NCBI RefSeq assembly: GCF_018531375.1
Contig: NZ_JAHBOH010000001.1
Location: forward strand, 2,418,001-2,482,000
Direction of reading: 5' to 3'
Source: Cellulomonas fulva
GTDB lineage: Bacteria > Actinomycetota > Actinomycetes > Actinomycetales > Cellulomonadaceae
DNA length: 64,000 bases
Below the pieces are notes generated by a model. The model was not told the origin of the DNA and made no database searches. It was given only the letters and a program-made list of their open reading frames with translations. The translations under genes were made by a program, and so were the position numbers. Shown in pieces: positions 47,858-57,653 of this stretch. How positions within the stretch are numbered: position 1 is the stretch's first letter; the number at the start of each line of letters is the position of its first letter.

Positions 47858-50605
47858 TCAGCTCTCGCCGCCCGCGTTGCCGGACGTGCCGGCCGTGACG
47901 TCGTGCAGGCGGTAGCGCTCGATCGCCTGGGCGGGGGCCTCCGGGGCCACCGCGCCCGTGCGGGCCAGCTGCTGCAGCACGCGCACCACGGTCGACGGGC
48001 CGTCGATCTTGAAGTGCCGGCGTGCGGCCGCCCGGGTGTCGGAGAAGCCGAAACCGTCGGCGCCGAGCGTCGCGTACGTGCCGGGGATCCACGCCCGCAC
48101 CTGGTCGGGGACCAGGTGGTCGTAGTCGGTCGTCGCGACGAACGGCCCCTCCGCGCCCTGGAGCTTCTGCGTCAGGTAGGCCTGGCGCGGCTCCTCGCCC
48201 GGGTGGAGGTACGCGTGCTCCTCGGCCGCCAGACCGTCGCGCCGCAGCTCGTTCCACGAGGTGACGGACCAGACCGCGGCGCGCACGCCCCAGTCCTCGG
48301 CCAGGAGCTGCTGCGCCTCGAGCGCCCACGGCACCGCGACGCCCGACGCCAGGATCTGGGCGCGCGGCCCGTCGCCCTCGGCCGGCTTGAGCAGGTAGAT
48401 GCCCTTGAGGATGCCCTCGACGTCGACGCCCTCGGGCTCGACGGGCTGGACGATCGGCTCGTTGTACACCGTGAGGTAGTAGACGACGTCGCGGTCGCGC
48501 CCGCCGTTGTCCTCGGCGTACATCCGGTCGATGCCGTCCTTGACGATGTGCCGGATCTCGTACCCGTACGCCGGGTCGTAGTGCACGACGTGGGGCATCG
48601 TGCCCGCCAGCAGCGGCGAGTGGCCGTCGGCGTGCTGCAGGCCCTCGCCCGTCAACGTCGTCCGCCCGGCCGTCGCGCCGATGAGGAACCCGCGCGCCAT
48701 CTGGTCGCCGGCGGCCCAGAACTGGTCGCCGGTGCGCTGGAACCCGAACATCGAGTAGTAGAAGTAGAACGGCACCAGCGGCTCGGAGTGCGTCGCGTAG
48801 GACGTGCCGACGGCCTGGAAGGCCGACGCGGAGCCGGCCTCGTTGATGCCGGTGTGCATGATCTGCCCGGACTCGGACTCCTTGTAGCTCAGCATCAGGT
48901 CGCGGTCGACCGCGAGGTAGTGCTGGCCCACGGTGTTGAAGATCTTCGCCGAGGGGAAGATCGAGTCCAGGCCGAACGTGCGGGCCTCGTCGGGGATGAT
49001 CGGCACCAGGCGGTGGCCGAACTCCTTGTCCTTGAGCAGGTCCTTGAACAGGCGCACGAGCGCCATCGTCGTGGCGACCTCCTGCGTGCCCGAGCCCTTC
49101 GCGAGGCCTTCGTACTTCTCCGCCGGGGGAGTCGTCACGGGCTTGTGCGTCGCGCGCCGCTCCGGGACGAACCCGCCGAGCTGGCGGCGCCGCTCGAGCA
49201 TGTACTGGATCGCCTCGTCCTCCGTGCCCGGGTGGTAGTACGGCGGGACGTAGGGGTTCTCCTCGAGCTGCGCGTCCGTGAACGGGATGTGCAGCGTGTC
49301 GCGCAGCGTCTTGAGGTCGTCGATCTTGAGCTTCTTCATCTGGTGCGTGGCGTTGCGCCCGGCGAAGCCGGAGCCCAGGCCGTAGCCCTTGATGGTGTGC
49401 GCCAGGATGATCGTCGGCTGCCCGGTGTGCTCGCGCGCGCTCTTGTAGGCGGAGTAGATCTTGCGGTAGTCGTGCCCGCCGCGCTTCAGCGCCCAGATCT
49501 CGTCGTCCGTCATCTTCTCGACGAGCTGCTTGGTCCGGGGGTCCCGGCCGAAGAAGTGCTCGCGGATGAAGGCGCCGTTCTCGGCGCGGTAGGTCTGGAA
49601 GTCGCCGTCGGGCGTGGTGTTCATCAGGTGCACCAGCGCGCGGTCCTTGTCGGCGTTGAGCAGGGTGTCCCACTCGCGGCCCCAGATGACCTTGATGACG
49701 TTCCAGCCCGCGCCCCGGAACTCGGCCTCGAGCTCCTGGATGATCTTGCCGTTGCCGCGGACCGGGCCGTCGAGCCGCTGCAGGTTGCAGTTCACGACGA
49801 AGGTCAGGTTGTCGAGGTTCTGCTGCGCCGCGAGGTGGATCAGGCCGCGGGACTCGGGCTCGTCCATCTCCCCGTCGCCCAGGAACGCCCAGACGTCCTG
49901 CTGGCTCGTGTCCTTGATGCCGCGGTTGTGCAGGTAGCGGTTGGTCCACGCCTGGTAGATCGCGCCGGACGGGCCCAGGCCCATCGAGACGGTCGGGAAC
50001 TCCCACAGGTCCGGCGCGAGGCGCGGGTGCGGGTAGGACGGCAGGCCGCCCCCGGGGTGGGAGAGCTCCTGGCGGAAGCCGTCGAGCTGGTGCTCGCTGA
50101 GCCGGCCCTCGAGGAAGGCGCGGGAGTACACGCCGGGGGAGGCGTGGCCCTGGAAGTAGACCTGGTCGCCGCCGCCGGGGTGGTCCTTGCCGCGGAAGAA
50201 GTGGTTGAGGCCCACCTCGTACAGCGTCGCCACGGACGCGTACGACGAGATGTGCCCACCGACCCCGATGCCGGGACGCTGCGCGCGCGTGACCATGACG
50301 GCCGCGTTCCACCGGTTCCAGGAGCGGTAGCGCCGCTCGATGACCTCGTCGCCGGGGAAGTACGGCTCGTTGTGCACCGCGATGGTGTTGACGTACGGGG
50401 TGTTCAGCGACGCGGGGATCGCGACGTTCTTCTCCCGCGCGTGGCGCAGGAGGCTCATGAGGACGTACCGCGCGCGCGGCCCGCCCTTCTCGTCGATGAG
50501 GCCGTCGAGCGACTCCACCCACTCCCCGGTCTCCTCGGGGTCGATGTCCGGTACCTGGCTGAGCAGGCCGCCGATGAGCGGGCCTGTCTCGTCGATCTGA
50601 GCCAC
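47858..50605 (-). CDS. aceE: Pyruvate dehydrogenase E1 component, homodimeric
   Basis: Decarboxylates pyruvate and transfers the acetyl unit to the lipoyl domain of E2, linking glycolysis to acetyl-CoA. The 915-aa protein is the single-chain AceE type. The thiamine diphosphate motif reads [12 protein letters not shown], the N-terminal [14 protein letters not shown] and the GGHISSYAS region match E. coli AceE, and the C-terminal transketolase domain is intact. The GTG at 50605 has GAGGAG 5 nt upstream. No E2 or E3 gene is adjacent, as is common in actinobacteria with this enzyme. It may supply acetyl-CoA to the fab genes nearby. Confidence 0.96.
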   Translation of the reverse strand: MAQIDETGPLIGGLLSQVPDIDPEETGEWVESLDGLIDEKGGPRARYVLMSLLRHAREKNVAIPASLNTPYVNTIAVHNEPYFPGDEVIERRYRSWNRWNAAVMVTRAQRPGIGVGGHISSYASVATLYEVGLNHFFRGKDHPGGGDQVYFQGHASPGVYSRAFLEGRLSEHQLDGFRQELSHPGGGLPSYPHPRLAPDLWEFPTVSMGLGPSGAIYQAWTNRYLHNRGIKDTSQQDVWAFLGDGEMDEPESRGLIHLAAQQNLDNLTFVVNCNLQRLDGPVRGNGKIIQELEAEFRGAGWNVIKVIWGREWDTLLNADKDRALVHLMNTTPDGDFQTYRAENGAFIREHFFGRDPRTKQLVEKMTDDEIWALKRGGHDYRKIYSAYKSAREHTGQPTIILAHTIKGYGLGSGFAGRNATHQMKKLKIDDLKTLRDTLHIPFTDAQLEENPYVPPYYHPGTEDEAIQYMLERRRQLGGFVPERRATHKPVTTPPAEKYEGLAKGSGTQEVATTMALVRLFKDLLKDKEFGHRLVPIIPDEARTFGLDSIFPSAKIFNTVGQHYLAVDRDLMLSYKESESGQIMHTGINEAGSASAFQAVGTSYATHSEPLVPFYFYYSMFGFQRTGDQFWAAGDQMARGFLIGATAGRTTLTGEGLQHADGHSPLLAGTMPHVVHYDPAYGYEIRHIVKDGIDRMYAEDNGGRDRDVVYYLTVYNEPIVQPVEPEGVDVEGILKGIYLLKPAEGDGPRAQILASGVAVPWALEAQQLLAEDWGVRAAVWSVTSWNELRRDGLAAEEHAYLHPGEEPRQAYLTQKLQGAEGPFVATTDYDHLVPDQVRAWIPGTYATLGADGFGFSDTRAAARRHFKIDGPSTVVRVLQQLARTGAVAPEAPAQAIERYRLHDVTAGTSGNAGGES

Positions 50606-51017
50606 CAGTGCTCCTCGCCTCTCGTCCGCGCGCGGGCCCGGTAGGCCTCGGCGCACATCGTCGGCCCGGCCAGGTTCCGGCGCGGCTGGTTGCCGCGCGG
50701 GCCGGGTGCGGGTAGTCGCCCCATTCTCGGACCCCCGAGGGCGGAAAGTCACACGGAGGTCATGCCTTGGGCACGTGACGTCGGCGACACCGGCCCCTCG
50801 GAGGGCCGGCCCCGCGCGGTCCCGAGCCGACCCGGAGGTGGCCCGGACCCGACCCAGACCCCGCGCGGCCGCCGCGCTGCGGGCCGCCCGCTGGGCTCGT
50901 CGGACGAACTGGTGCCCGCACTCTTGCCAGGTGGCGCCGGGTGCGGTGGGCTAGGTTGTGCGGACATCGGCAGCTCGTCCCGACGGGGGACGGCACGACG
51001 AAGGGATCGGTCGGGAC
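50606..51017. other. Intergenic region between aceE and the DUF3052 gene
   Basis: 412 nt holding the divergent promoters, no gene recognised. For the + strand gene TAGGTT (50952-50957) is a good -10, giving a 5' UTR near 55 nt. For aceE a GAGAAT hexamer on the minus strand near 50730 with TGTGAC about 19 nt upstream is a possible promoter, giving a UTR of about 120 nt. The middle is very GC-rich without clear hairpins or repeats. Confidence 0.45.
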
Positions 51018-51437
51018 GTGTCAGCCAGTACGGACGGCGCCGCACAGTCGGTGGTGCGTCTGGGGTTCGCCTCGGGACAGGTGATCCAGGAGTTCGGCTA
51101 CGACGACGACGTCGACGACGCGCTGCGCGCGGCGATCGAGGGCGTCACGGGTAGCGACCTCGTCGACGAGGACTACGACGACGTGACCGACGGGGCCATC
51201 ATCTGGTTCCGCGACGACGACGGCGACCTCACCGACTTCCTGGTCGACGCGATGACGGTGCTGGAGGACAACGGGCCGATCTGGGTCCTGACGCCGAAGT
51301 CCGGCCGCTCGGGCCACGTCACGCACTCGGACATCGAGGAGGCCGCGACCACGTCCGGCCTGCACGCCATGACCACGTTCGCGGTCGCTCCCGACTGGTC
51401 GGCCACCCACCTCGGCACGCGCGGCCGCGGCAAGTGA
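51018..51437 (+). CDS. DUF3052 family protein
   Basis: 139-aa acidic protein typical of actinobacteria, unknown function. It contains LGFASGQVIQEFGYDDDVDD, the DEDYDDVTDGAIIWFRDDDGDL run and GPIWVLTPKSGRSGHVTHSDIEEAA, all characteristic of DUF3052. There is no signal or membrane segment. GTG 51018 begins the usual N-terminus with AAGGGA about 12 nt upstream. Its stop overlaps the next start (GTGA, 51434-51437), so it is co-translated with the peroxiredoxin; this pairing hints at a redox-related role. Confidence 0.9.
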   Translation: MSASTDGAAQSVVRLGFASGQVIQEFGYDDDVDDALRAAIEGVTGSDLVDEDYDDVTDGAIIWFRDDDGDLTDFLVDAMTVLEDNGPIWVLTPKSGRSGHVTHSDIEEAATTSGLHAMTTFAVAPDWSATHLGTRGRGK

Positions 51438-51904
51438 GCCAGGGGTCGCACGCGCTCGTCGTCGGCGAGCCCGCTCCCGACCTGACGCTCCCGGACACGC
51501 ACGGGACCCCGGTCTCGCTCGCCGGGCTGCGCGGTGGCCCGGTCGTGCTCGTGTTCGTCCCGTTCGCGTTCTCGGGGACCTGCACGGGCGAGCTGTGCGA
51601 GCTGCGGGACAACATCGCGGACTTCCAGGAGGCCGGTGTGCATTTGGCCGTCATCTCCTGCGACCCCATGTTCTCCCTGCGCGCCTGGGCGGAGAAGGAG
51701 GGCTACGCGTTCGACCTCCTCTCCGACTTCTGGCCGCACGGCGAGGTCGCGCGGGCCTACGGCGTCTTCGACGAGGCGAGCGGACACGCGCTGCGCGGAT
51801 CGTTCCTGATCGACGCCGAGGGCGTGCTGCGCTGGAGCGTCGTCAACCCGCGCGGCGAGGCCCGGCCGCTCGCCGCCTACCGCGAGGCGCTCGCCTCGCT
51901 CTGA
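51434..51904 (+). CDS. Peroxiredoxin, AhpE-like
   Basis: Thiol peroxidase of 156 aa reducing hydrogen peroxide or organic peroxides in the cytoplasm. The peroxidatic Cys is in VPFAFSGTCTGELCELRD; this motif and a nearby second Cys are typical of the AhpE group. The conserved Arg is in SFLIDAEGVLRW. Translation is coupled to the DUF3052 gene by a 4-nt overlap. The electron donor cannot be inferred from the sequence (mycoredoxin and mycothiol serve related proteins). Confidence 0.92.
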   Translation: MSQGSHALVVGEPAPDLTLPDTHGTPVSLAGLRGGPVVLVFVPFAFSGTCTGELCELRDNIADFQEAGVHLAVISCDPMFSLRAWAEKEGYAFDLLSDFWPHGEVARAYGVFDEASGHALRGSFLIDAEGVLRWSVVNPRGEARPLAAYREALASL

Positions 51905-51997
51905 GGTCGTCCCGGGCGCGGGTCGCCACGGGTCGGCGCGGCACGACCAGCCGCTAGGCTGTGCCCCCGTCGCAGGGACGCAGGGCGTCCGTGCACG

Positions 51998-52071
51998 GGG
52001 CCTGTAGCTCAGCTGGTCAGAGCACCGCGCTTACACCGCGGGGGTCGCCGGTTCGAACCCGGCCGGGCCCA
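51998..52071 (+). tRNA. tRNA-Val (anticodon TAC)
   Basis: Acceptor GGGCCTG pairs with CGGGCCC (one G-T), the D arm is GCTCAGCTGGTCAGAGC, the loop CTTACAC gives anticodon TAC, and the T arm is CCGGTTCGAACCCGG. The discriminator is A. TAGGCT (51955-51960) upstream is a likely -10. 74 nt; CCA not encoded. Confidence 0.97.
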
Positions 52072-52097
52072 CCCGAGCGGCGAGGAGGCAGGTGTCG

Positions 52098-52953
52098 ATG
52101 GACCGCGTGAGCACGCCGCAGCGCCCGTCGTCGAGCACGAGCGCGTCGCTGCGCCTGTCCGCGGTCGGCGTCCGTCCCGTGAAGTCCTTCGCAGGGGTCG
52201 CTGCCCGGTCCGCGGTCATCGAGCGGCAGGGGCTGCGGGGCGACCGGCGGTGGATGCTCGTCGACGACGCGGGGGACACCGTCACCGCGCGCGAACTGCC
52301 GCGGATGCTGGAGGTCACGGCGGTGCCCGCGGGCGACGGGATCGAGCTCTCCGCGCCGGGGCACGGGCCGGTGCGGGTCGCCGAGCCGGTCGCGGGGTCG
52401 CGCGCCACCGTGACGATGTCGCGCGTCGGGTGGGCGCGGGCCGCCGGGGACGCCGCCGACGAGTGGGTGTCCGCCGTCCTGGGTCGACCCCTGCGGCTCG
52501 TCTGGCTGGACGACCCCGCGCGGCGGACGGTCTCGGCGCAGCACGGCGGCCGGCCGGGCGATCCGTTGAACCTGTCCGACGCCGGTCCGGTGCACCTGAC
52601 GACGGAGGCCTCGCTCGCGGCGCTCAACGGCTGGTTGGCCGACGAGCAGGACCACCCGCCGCTGCCGATGGAGCGGTTCCGGCCGTCGCTCGTGGTCGCC
52701 GGTGAGCTCGAGCCGTTCGCCGAGGACGGCTGGGCGGGCGTGCGCGTCGGTGAGGTCGAGCTGCGGTTCTCGGAGCGGTGCGACCGGTGCGTGATGACGA
52801 CCGTCGACCTCGACATGCTGCGGACCACGAAGGAGCCGACGCACGCTCGCGCGGCATCGCCGCGAGGACGGCAAGGTCTGGTTCGGCATCCGGCTGGTCC
52901 CGGTCAGCACCGGCACCGTGCGGGTCGGCGACGAGGTCGTCCCGCTGCCCTGA
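52098..52953 (+). pseudogene. MOSC domain protein gene with a frameshift near the 3' end
   Basis: The frame from ATG 52098 encodes a MOSC-type protein: N-terminal beta-barrel (LRLSAVGVRPVKSFAG; GLRGDRRWMLVDDAG), the sulfur-binding Cys block SERCDRCVMTTVD, then it loses homology after EPTHA at about 52848. The other forward frame then reads LARHRREDGKVWFGIRLVP to VPLP and stops at 52953, the normal MOSC ending. Loss of two bases (GC) from an expected GCGCTCGCG explains it. Left unshifted, the ORF ends at 52967 with an Arg-rich tail. MOSC proteins bind molybdenum cofactor or sulfur carriers. A sequencing error cannot be excluded. Confidence 0.8.
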
Positions 52954-53005
52954 GCACCGAGCGCTGACCCGCGGGGGCGTGCGCGTCGCCGCTCGCCGTG
53001 ACCCG

Positions 53006-53554
53006 TCAGCCGGCGGTGCCGCGCCGTGCCCGGAGCGTCGCCGTCCCCGCCTCCGCGTCGTCACCCGTCCAGAGGGTCCGCTCGGCCATCGCGTCGAGCA
53101 CGGGCGCGACGAAGCCGCGAACCTGGGGCGGGCCGGCCGCGAGGACCGTGCGCGTCCCGGCGGCGTCGTCCTCGAGCCCGTCCAGCACCGGCGCGTCGAC
53201 GAGCACCAGGCCGTACCGGCGCGCGAACGTGCCGAGGCCCGCGATCGCGTCCTGCGGGACCGTCGTCGACTGCAGCCAGGCCATCCCGGCACGCAGCCCG
53301 GGCGCCGCGGCGGCCATCACCTCCAGCACCTCCGCGTCCCCGTCCAGCAGGGTCAGCACGATCTCGGCGTCGTCGACCGTCGCTGGGGGCGAGCCGACCA
53401 GGGCGACCCCGTCCACGACCGACGGCTCCGGCGCTGTGCGCGACCGGTCCCAGGCGCGGACCTCGTGCCCCGCCCGCGCCAGGTCGCGTGCGACGGCTGC
53501 CGCGCCGTCCGCGGTGCCGAGGACCGCGACCGCTCGCGGGTCTGTCTGGCTCAT
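53006..53554 (-). CDS. Single-domain NAD-binding protein (6PGDH / HIBADH-like N-terminus)
   Basis: 182-aa protein equal to only the N-terminal Rossmann domain of the 3-hydroxyisobutyrate dehydrogenase family. It has AVAVLGTADGAAAVARDLARAGHEVRAWDRS and VLTLLDGDAEVLEVM. The usual GxGxxG is altered to GTADGA. The protein ends right where the second helical domain with the catalytic Lys should begin, so it cannot be a normal dehydrogenase. No second half was found in other frames. It is divergent from the Nif3-like gene. Confidence 0.7.
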   Translation of the reverse strand: MSQTDPRAVAVLGTADGAAAVARDLARAGHEVRAWDRSRTAPEPSVVDGVALVGSPPATVDDAEIVLTLLDGDAEVLEVMAAAAPGLRAGMAWLQSTTVPQDAIAGLGTFARRYGLVLVDAPVLDGLEDDAAGTRTVLAAGPPQVRGFVAPVLDAMAERTLWTGDDAEAGTATLRARRGTAG

Positions 53555-53683
53555 CGATCCCACCCTCCGTGCCGCGTCCGCCGCGGCATCGCGCCCAGTC
53601 TCCCTCGTCGTCGGCGGCGGCACGCCCGCTCCCGCACGGTTCCCACGCGCACGCCGCCGCGCGCGCCTGGGTACCGTGCGGGG

Positions 53684-54871
53684 GTGAGCGCACCCCGCCT
53701 GGCCGACGTCGTCCGTGTCCTCGAGCGGCGCTACCCGCCGGCGACGGCCGAGTCCTGGGACGCGGTCGGGCTGGTCGCGGGGGACCCGGACGTCCCGGTC
53801 CGGAAGGTTCTTTTCGCGGTCGACCCGGTCGCGGAGGTCGCCGACGAGGCACTGGCGTGGGGCGCCGACCTCGTCGTGACGCATCACCCGCTGCTGCTGC
53901 GCGGCGTGCACTCGATGGCGGCGACCACGTTCAAGGGCGCTCTGCTGCACCGACTGGTCCGCGCCGGCTGCGGGCTGTTCACGGCGCACACCAACGCGGA
54001 CGCGGCCGCCGGGGGTGTCGCCGACGCGCTCGCCGCGGTCCTCGGCCTCGTCGACCTGACCCCGCTCGTCGCCGACGACGCCGCGCCGCTGGACAAGCAC
54101 GTGGTGTTCGTCCCCGTCGCGGACGCGTCCGCGGTGGTCGACGCCATGGCCGCCGCGGGCGCGGGCGCACTCGGCGACGACGACCGGTGCGCGTGGACGA
54201 CCACCGGTGAGGGCACGTTCGAGCCGGGACCCGAGGCCCGTCCCGCCGTCGGCCGTGTCGGCGAGCGCGCGGTCGTCGTGGAGGCGCGCGTCGAGATGGT
54301 GGCCCCGCGCGGCCTGCGGTCCGCGGTGGTCGCCGCGATGCGCGCGGCCCACCCGTACGAGGAGCCGGCGTCGGACGTGCTCGAGCTGGCAGGCACCAGC
54401 GGCCCGACCGGCACGGGCCGGGTGGGCCGGCTCGTCGTCCCGACGACGTTGCGCGACCTCGCCCAGCACGTCGCCGACGCGACCCCCGCGACGGCCCAGG
54501 GCGTGCGGTTCGCGGGCGACCCGGACGGCCTCGTGGAGCGGGTCGCCGTCGTCGGCGGCTCGGGCGACCCGTTCTTCGACGCCGTGCGGGCGGCGGGCGT
54601 CGACGCGTACGTCACCGCCGACCTCCGTCACCACCCGGCGTCGGAGCTGCGGGAGCGTGCGGCCTTCGACGCGGCCCGACGCGGCGGCGCGACGACGCCG
54701 TACCTGGTCGACCTGGCGCACTACGCCTCGGAGTGGCCCTGGCTGGCGCACGCCGCCCGCGCGCTCGAGGCGGACCTGGCCGACGAGGGCACTACGGTGG
54801 AGACCCGCGTGAGCGTGCGCAGCACCGACCCCTGGACGGGCCGGGCGGCGCGCGCCGACGCCGACAGCTGA
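53684..54871 (+). CDS. Nif3-like dinuclear metal center protein
   Basis: 395-aa member of the NIF3/YbgI family, hexameric with a two-metal site; suggested to act as a hydrolase or in cofactor repair, true role unknown. Metal ligands lie in DLVVTHHPLLLRG (about 62-74), THTNADAA and the C-terminal ADLRHHPASEL and LAHYASEWP blocks. An inserted PII-like domain (about 135-275) with HPYEEPA is present. GTG 53684 follows TACCGT (53672-53677) by 6 nt. The next gene encodes the zinc-ribbon protein that usually accompanies Nif3 in actinobacteria. Confidence 0.92.
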   Translation: MSAPRLADVVRVLERRYPPATAESWDAVGLVAGDPDVPVRKVLFAVDPVAEVADEALAWGADLVVTHHPLLLRGVHSMAATTFKGALLHRLVRAGCGLFTAHTNADAAAGGVADALAAVLGLVDLTPLVADDAAPLDKHVVFVPVADASAVVDAMAAAGAGALGDDDRCAWTTTGEGTFEPGPEARPAVGRVGERAVVVEARVEMVAPRGLRSAVVAAMRAAHPYEEPASDVLELAGTSGPTGTGRVGRLVVPTTLRDLAQHVADATPATAQGVRFAGDPDGLVERVAVVGGSGDPFFDAVRAAGVDAYVTADLRHHPASELRERAAFDAARRGGATTPYLVDLAHYASEWPWLAHAARALEADLADEGTTVETRVSVRSTDPWTGRAARADADS

Positions 54872-54918
54872 AGACGAGCCAGCCACCGCCCGGACCGGGC
54901 GTGTGCGGAAGGACCCCC

Positions 54919-55653
54919 GTGCCGAACGCCCCCGCAGCGGACCAGCGCCGACTCCTCGACGTGCAGGCGCTCGATACGCGCCTGTCCCAGCTCGCGCACC
55001 GTCGCCGCACGCTCCCGGAGCTCGCGCGCATCGCGGAGCTCGAGACGCAGCTCGCGGACCTGCACACCGCCCTGGTGACCTCGCAGACCGCGGTCGCGGA
55101 CCTGCGGCGCGAGCTCACCAAGGCGGAGGCGGACGTCCAGCAGGTGCGGGACCGCGCCGCCCGGAACCAGACCCGCCTCGACAGCGGCCAGGGCAGCGCC
55201 AAGGACCTGCAGGCGATCCAGCACGAGCTCGCGAGCCTGGCCAAGCGCCAGGGCGACCTCGAGGAGGTCGAGATCGAGGTGATGGAGCGGCTCGAGGCGC
55301 ACGAGGGCGCCCTGACCGAGGTCACCGCGGCCCACACCGCGCTCGTCGAGCAGCGCACCGCCGTCGAGGCGCAGCGCGACGCGGCGTTCGCGGAGCTCGA
55401 CGTCGAGGTCGGCCAGGTCGAGGCCGAGCGCTCGTCCGCCGCCGCGGGCCTGGACACCGCGCTGGTCGCGCTCTACGACAAGCTGCGCGGCCAGCTCGGC
55501 ACCGGTGCGGCCGCCCTGCGCGGTCGTCGGTGCGAGGGCTGCCGGCTCGAGCTCAACCCGCTCGACCTCGACGGGATCAAGGCCAAGCCGGAGGACGCGG
55601 TGGTCCGGTGCGAGGAGTGCGGCCGGATCCTGGTGCGCCTGCCCGAGCAGTGA
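54919..55653 (+). CDS. Coiled-coil protein with C4 zinc ribbon
   Basis: 244-aa protein, mostly a long coiled coil (about 10-185), with an acidic linker and a C-terminal zinc ribbon with two CxxC pairs: RRCEGCRLEL and VRCEECGRILV. Such proteins lie beside Nif3 genes in many bacteria; they are proposed to bind nucleic acid but the function is not settled. GTG 54919 has GGAAGGA about 5 nt upstream. The gap from the Nif3-like gene is only 47 nt, so they form an operon. Confidence 0.9.
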   Translation: MPNAPAADQRRLLDVQALDTRLSQLAHRRRTLPELARIAELETQLADLHTALVTSQTAVADLRRELTKAEADVQQVRDRAARNQTRLDSGQGSAKDLQAIQHELASLAKRQGDLEEVEIEVMERLEAHEGALTEVTAAHTALVEQRTAVEAQRDAAFAELDVEVGQVEAERSSAAAGLDTALVALYDKLRGQLGTGAAALRGRRCEGCRLELNPLDLDGIKAKPEDAVVRCEECGRILVRLPEQ

Positions 55654-55717
55654 GCCGGCCCGCCGCGCCCGGGTCCCGGGGTCGCGCCTGACGCGGGGGA
55701 CGACGAGACTGCGAGGC

Positions 55718-56470
55718 GTGACCGACGAGCCCGCCCCCTCGCCCACCATCCCGCGCAGCGCGGCCGATCCCGGGACCGGCCGCGTGCCGCGCCCGTCGGG
55801 AGCGGGCGTGCGGTTCGACGACGAGCGCCCCGTCACGGTCGTGCTCGTGCGGCACGGCGAGACCGCGATGACGGTCGCCCGCGGCTACTCGGGCTCGAGC
55901 GAGCCGGGCCCGCCGCTCGACGAGCACGGACGCGAGCAGGCGACCCGTGCGGCCGCGCTCGTCGACCGCATCGGCGGCGACCTGTGGGGGGACATCGAGT
56001 ACCCCAGCGAGATCCTGGCGTCCCCGATGGTCCGGACCCAGGAGACGGCCGCCATCATCGCCGAGCGCCTCGGTCTGCCGGTGCAGACCGAGGAGCGCGT
56101 CAAGGAGGCCGACTTCGGGGCGTGGCAGGGCCTGACGGCCGAGCAGATCGAGGAGCGCTGGCCCGGACTGCTCGAGCCGTGGCACACGCGCGCGGACGTG
56201 CGTCCGCCCGACGGCGAGTCGATCGTCGACGTGGGCGAGCGGCTGTCGGCCGTCTTCGAGGACCTGCTGGCGACCGAGCGGGGCCGCACCGTCGTGGTGG
56301 TCTCGCACGCGGTGGCGATCCGCGCGGCGCTGGGCGTCGCGATGGGCGCCAACCCCGGGTCCTGGAGCCAGCTGCGCGTGGCACCGGCGTCGGTGAGCAT
56401 CGTGCGGCTGTTCGCGGACAAGCGGCACGAGATCGCGGTGGCGGGCGCGCCGAGCGACGGCTGGGCCTGA
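55718..56470 (+). CDS. Histidine phosphatase family protein
   Basis: 250-aa phosphatase with the phosphoglycerate-mutase fold. The catalytic RHGE is in VVLVRHGETAM (about 48-51), the second Arg in SPMVRTQETA, the Glu in EADFGAWQG and the second His in VVSHAVAIRAALG. In many actinobacteria the equivalent gene after Nif3 and the zinc-ribbon protein is an RNase HI-phosphatase fusion; here the RNase H part is absent and a 35-residue Pro/Ser-rich N-terminus replaces it. GTG 55718 follows GAGACT (55705-55710) by 7 nt, so it may have its own promoter. Confidence 0.9.
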   Translation: MTDEPAPSPTIPRSAADPGTGRVPRPSGAGVRFDDERPVTVVLVRHGETAMTVARGYSGSSEPGPPLDEHGREQATRAAALVDRIGGDLWGDIEYPSEILASPMVRTQETAAIIAERLGLPVQTEERVKEADFGAWQGLTAEQIEERWPGLLEPWHTRADVRPPDGESIVDVGERLSAVFEDLLATERGRTVVVVSHAVAIRAALGVAMGANPGSWSQLRVAPASVSIVRLFADKRHEIAVAGAPSDGWA

Positions 56471-56480
56471 CGCGCCGGGC

Positions 56481-57653
56481 TCAGGACGTGAGGACGAGCG
56501 CGGCCGTCGCCAGCACGAGCGTCAGGGGCGCGACCAGCAGCCCCTGGAGCACGATCGTGCGCGCGGGCACGTCGAGCAGCACCTGACGGCACCGCTGCCA
56601 CCACAGCACGGTCGCGAGGGAGCCCCACGGCGTCAGCAGCGGCGCCACGCCGGTGCCGATCAGCAGGGCGGCGATGCGCAGCGGCTCGCCCGCCGTCGCG
56701 GGGTCGAGCGCCAGGTACGCGGGCAGGTTGTTCACGGCGTTCGACGCGAGCGCGCCCACGGCCGCGAGGCGCAGCAGGTCGAGGGGGCCGTCGCCGTCGC
56801 CCGCGGCGGCCGCGAGCGCGTCGCCCAGCCCGTGGGCGTGAGCGGTCGCGACCACCACGAACAGCCCGGCGACCACGACGAGCGTGCGCCAGGGCACCAG
56901 GTCGGCGGCCGGCACCGGGAGCGGACGTCGTCGGACCGCCGTGGCGACCAGCAGGACGACCGCCGCCACGCACGCGGCGAGCGCGGGCACCACGCCCACG
57001 AGGAAGGCCACGGCCATGGTCGCGACGACCCCGCCGGTCGTGCGCAGGAGCACGGGGTCCGCGGCGCGGGGTGCCGGGACCGGGTCGTGGGCCCCGGCGA
57101 GCGAGCGCCGGTCACGCACGCCGAGCACGAGCACGGTGACGAGGACCGAGACGAGCGCGGGTGCCCACATCAGCGCGAGGAAGCCCGCCCCCGCCTCCCG
57201 CAGCGCGTGGTCGGCGAGCAGGTTCGTCAGGTTGGAGACCGGCAGCACCAGCGACGCGGTGTTCGCGAGCGCCAGGACGACGAGCGCGAACGGCAGCGGC
57301 GGGGTGTGCGTCCGGCGGGCGAGCGCGATGACGACGGGGGTCAGCAGGACGGCCGTCGTGTCGAGCGAGAGCACCGCCGTGCTCGCGGTCGCGAGCACCA
57401 CGACGAGCAGCCACAGCGCCCAGCGGCGTCCGCGGGCGACCCGGGCGGCACCGGCGGCGGCCGCGGCGAACAGCCCCGCGCCCGCGCACAGCTCCGCCAC
57501 CACCGTCAGGGCCGCGACGAAGAGCAGCACCGGGCCGGTGCGCTCCGCCAGCGCCACGGCGTCGGCACGCGGGAGCCAGCCGGTGACGAGCGCGAGGAGC
57601 GAGACGGCGAGCGCGACGACCCACCAGGGCCGGCCCCGACGCGGGGTGGTCAC
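56481..57653 (-). CDS. SLC13/ArsB-type anion transporter
   Basis: 390-aa membrane protein with ten or more helices. Two related motifs mark the ion-transporter fold: LPVSNLTNLLA in the first half and ASNAVNNLPAYLALDPA in the second half. Together with SLDTTAVLLTPVVIAL they resemble ArsB/NhaD and citrate-type carriers. The substrate is unclear; arsenite or a dicarboxylate are the usual options. The GTG start overlaps the yaaA stop by 4 nt (GTGA), so the two are co-translated, perhaps pointing to oxidative or metal stress. It is convergent with the phosphatase gene. Confidence 0.83.
   Translation of the reverse strand: MTTPRRGRPWWVVALAVSLLALVTGWLPRADAVALAERTGPVLLFVAALTVVAELCAGAGLFAAAAAGAARVARGRRWALWLLVVVLATASTAVLSLDTTAVLLTPVVIALARRTHTPPLPFALVVLALANTASLVLPVSNLTNLLADHALREAGAGFLALMWAPALVSVLVTVLVLGVRDRRSLAGAHDPVPAPRAADPVLLRTTGGVVATMAVAFLVGVVPALAACVAAVVLLVATAVRRRPLPVPAADLVPWRTLVVVAGLFVVVATAHAHGLGDALAAAAGDGDGPLDLLRLAAVGALASNAVNNLPAYLALDPATAGEPLRIAALLIGTGVAPLLTPWGSLATVLWWQRCRQVLLDVPARTIVLQGLLVAPLTLVLATAALVLTS

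Noticed and set aside
47327..50644. An open frame of over 1100 codons on the + strand, antisense to aceE
   Set aside because: It is a high-GC shadow: Val/Arg/Asp/Gly-rich with no domain, while the minus strand encodes a full AceE with the thiamine motif and a ribosome site.
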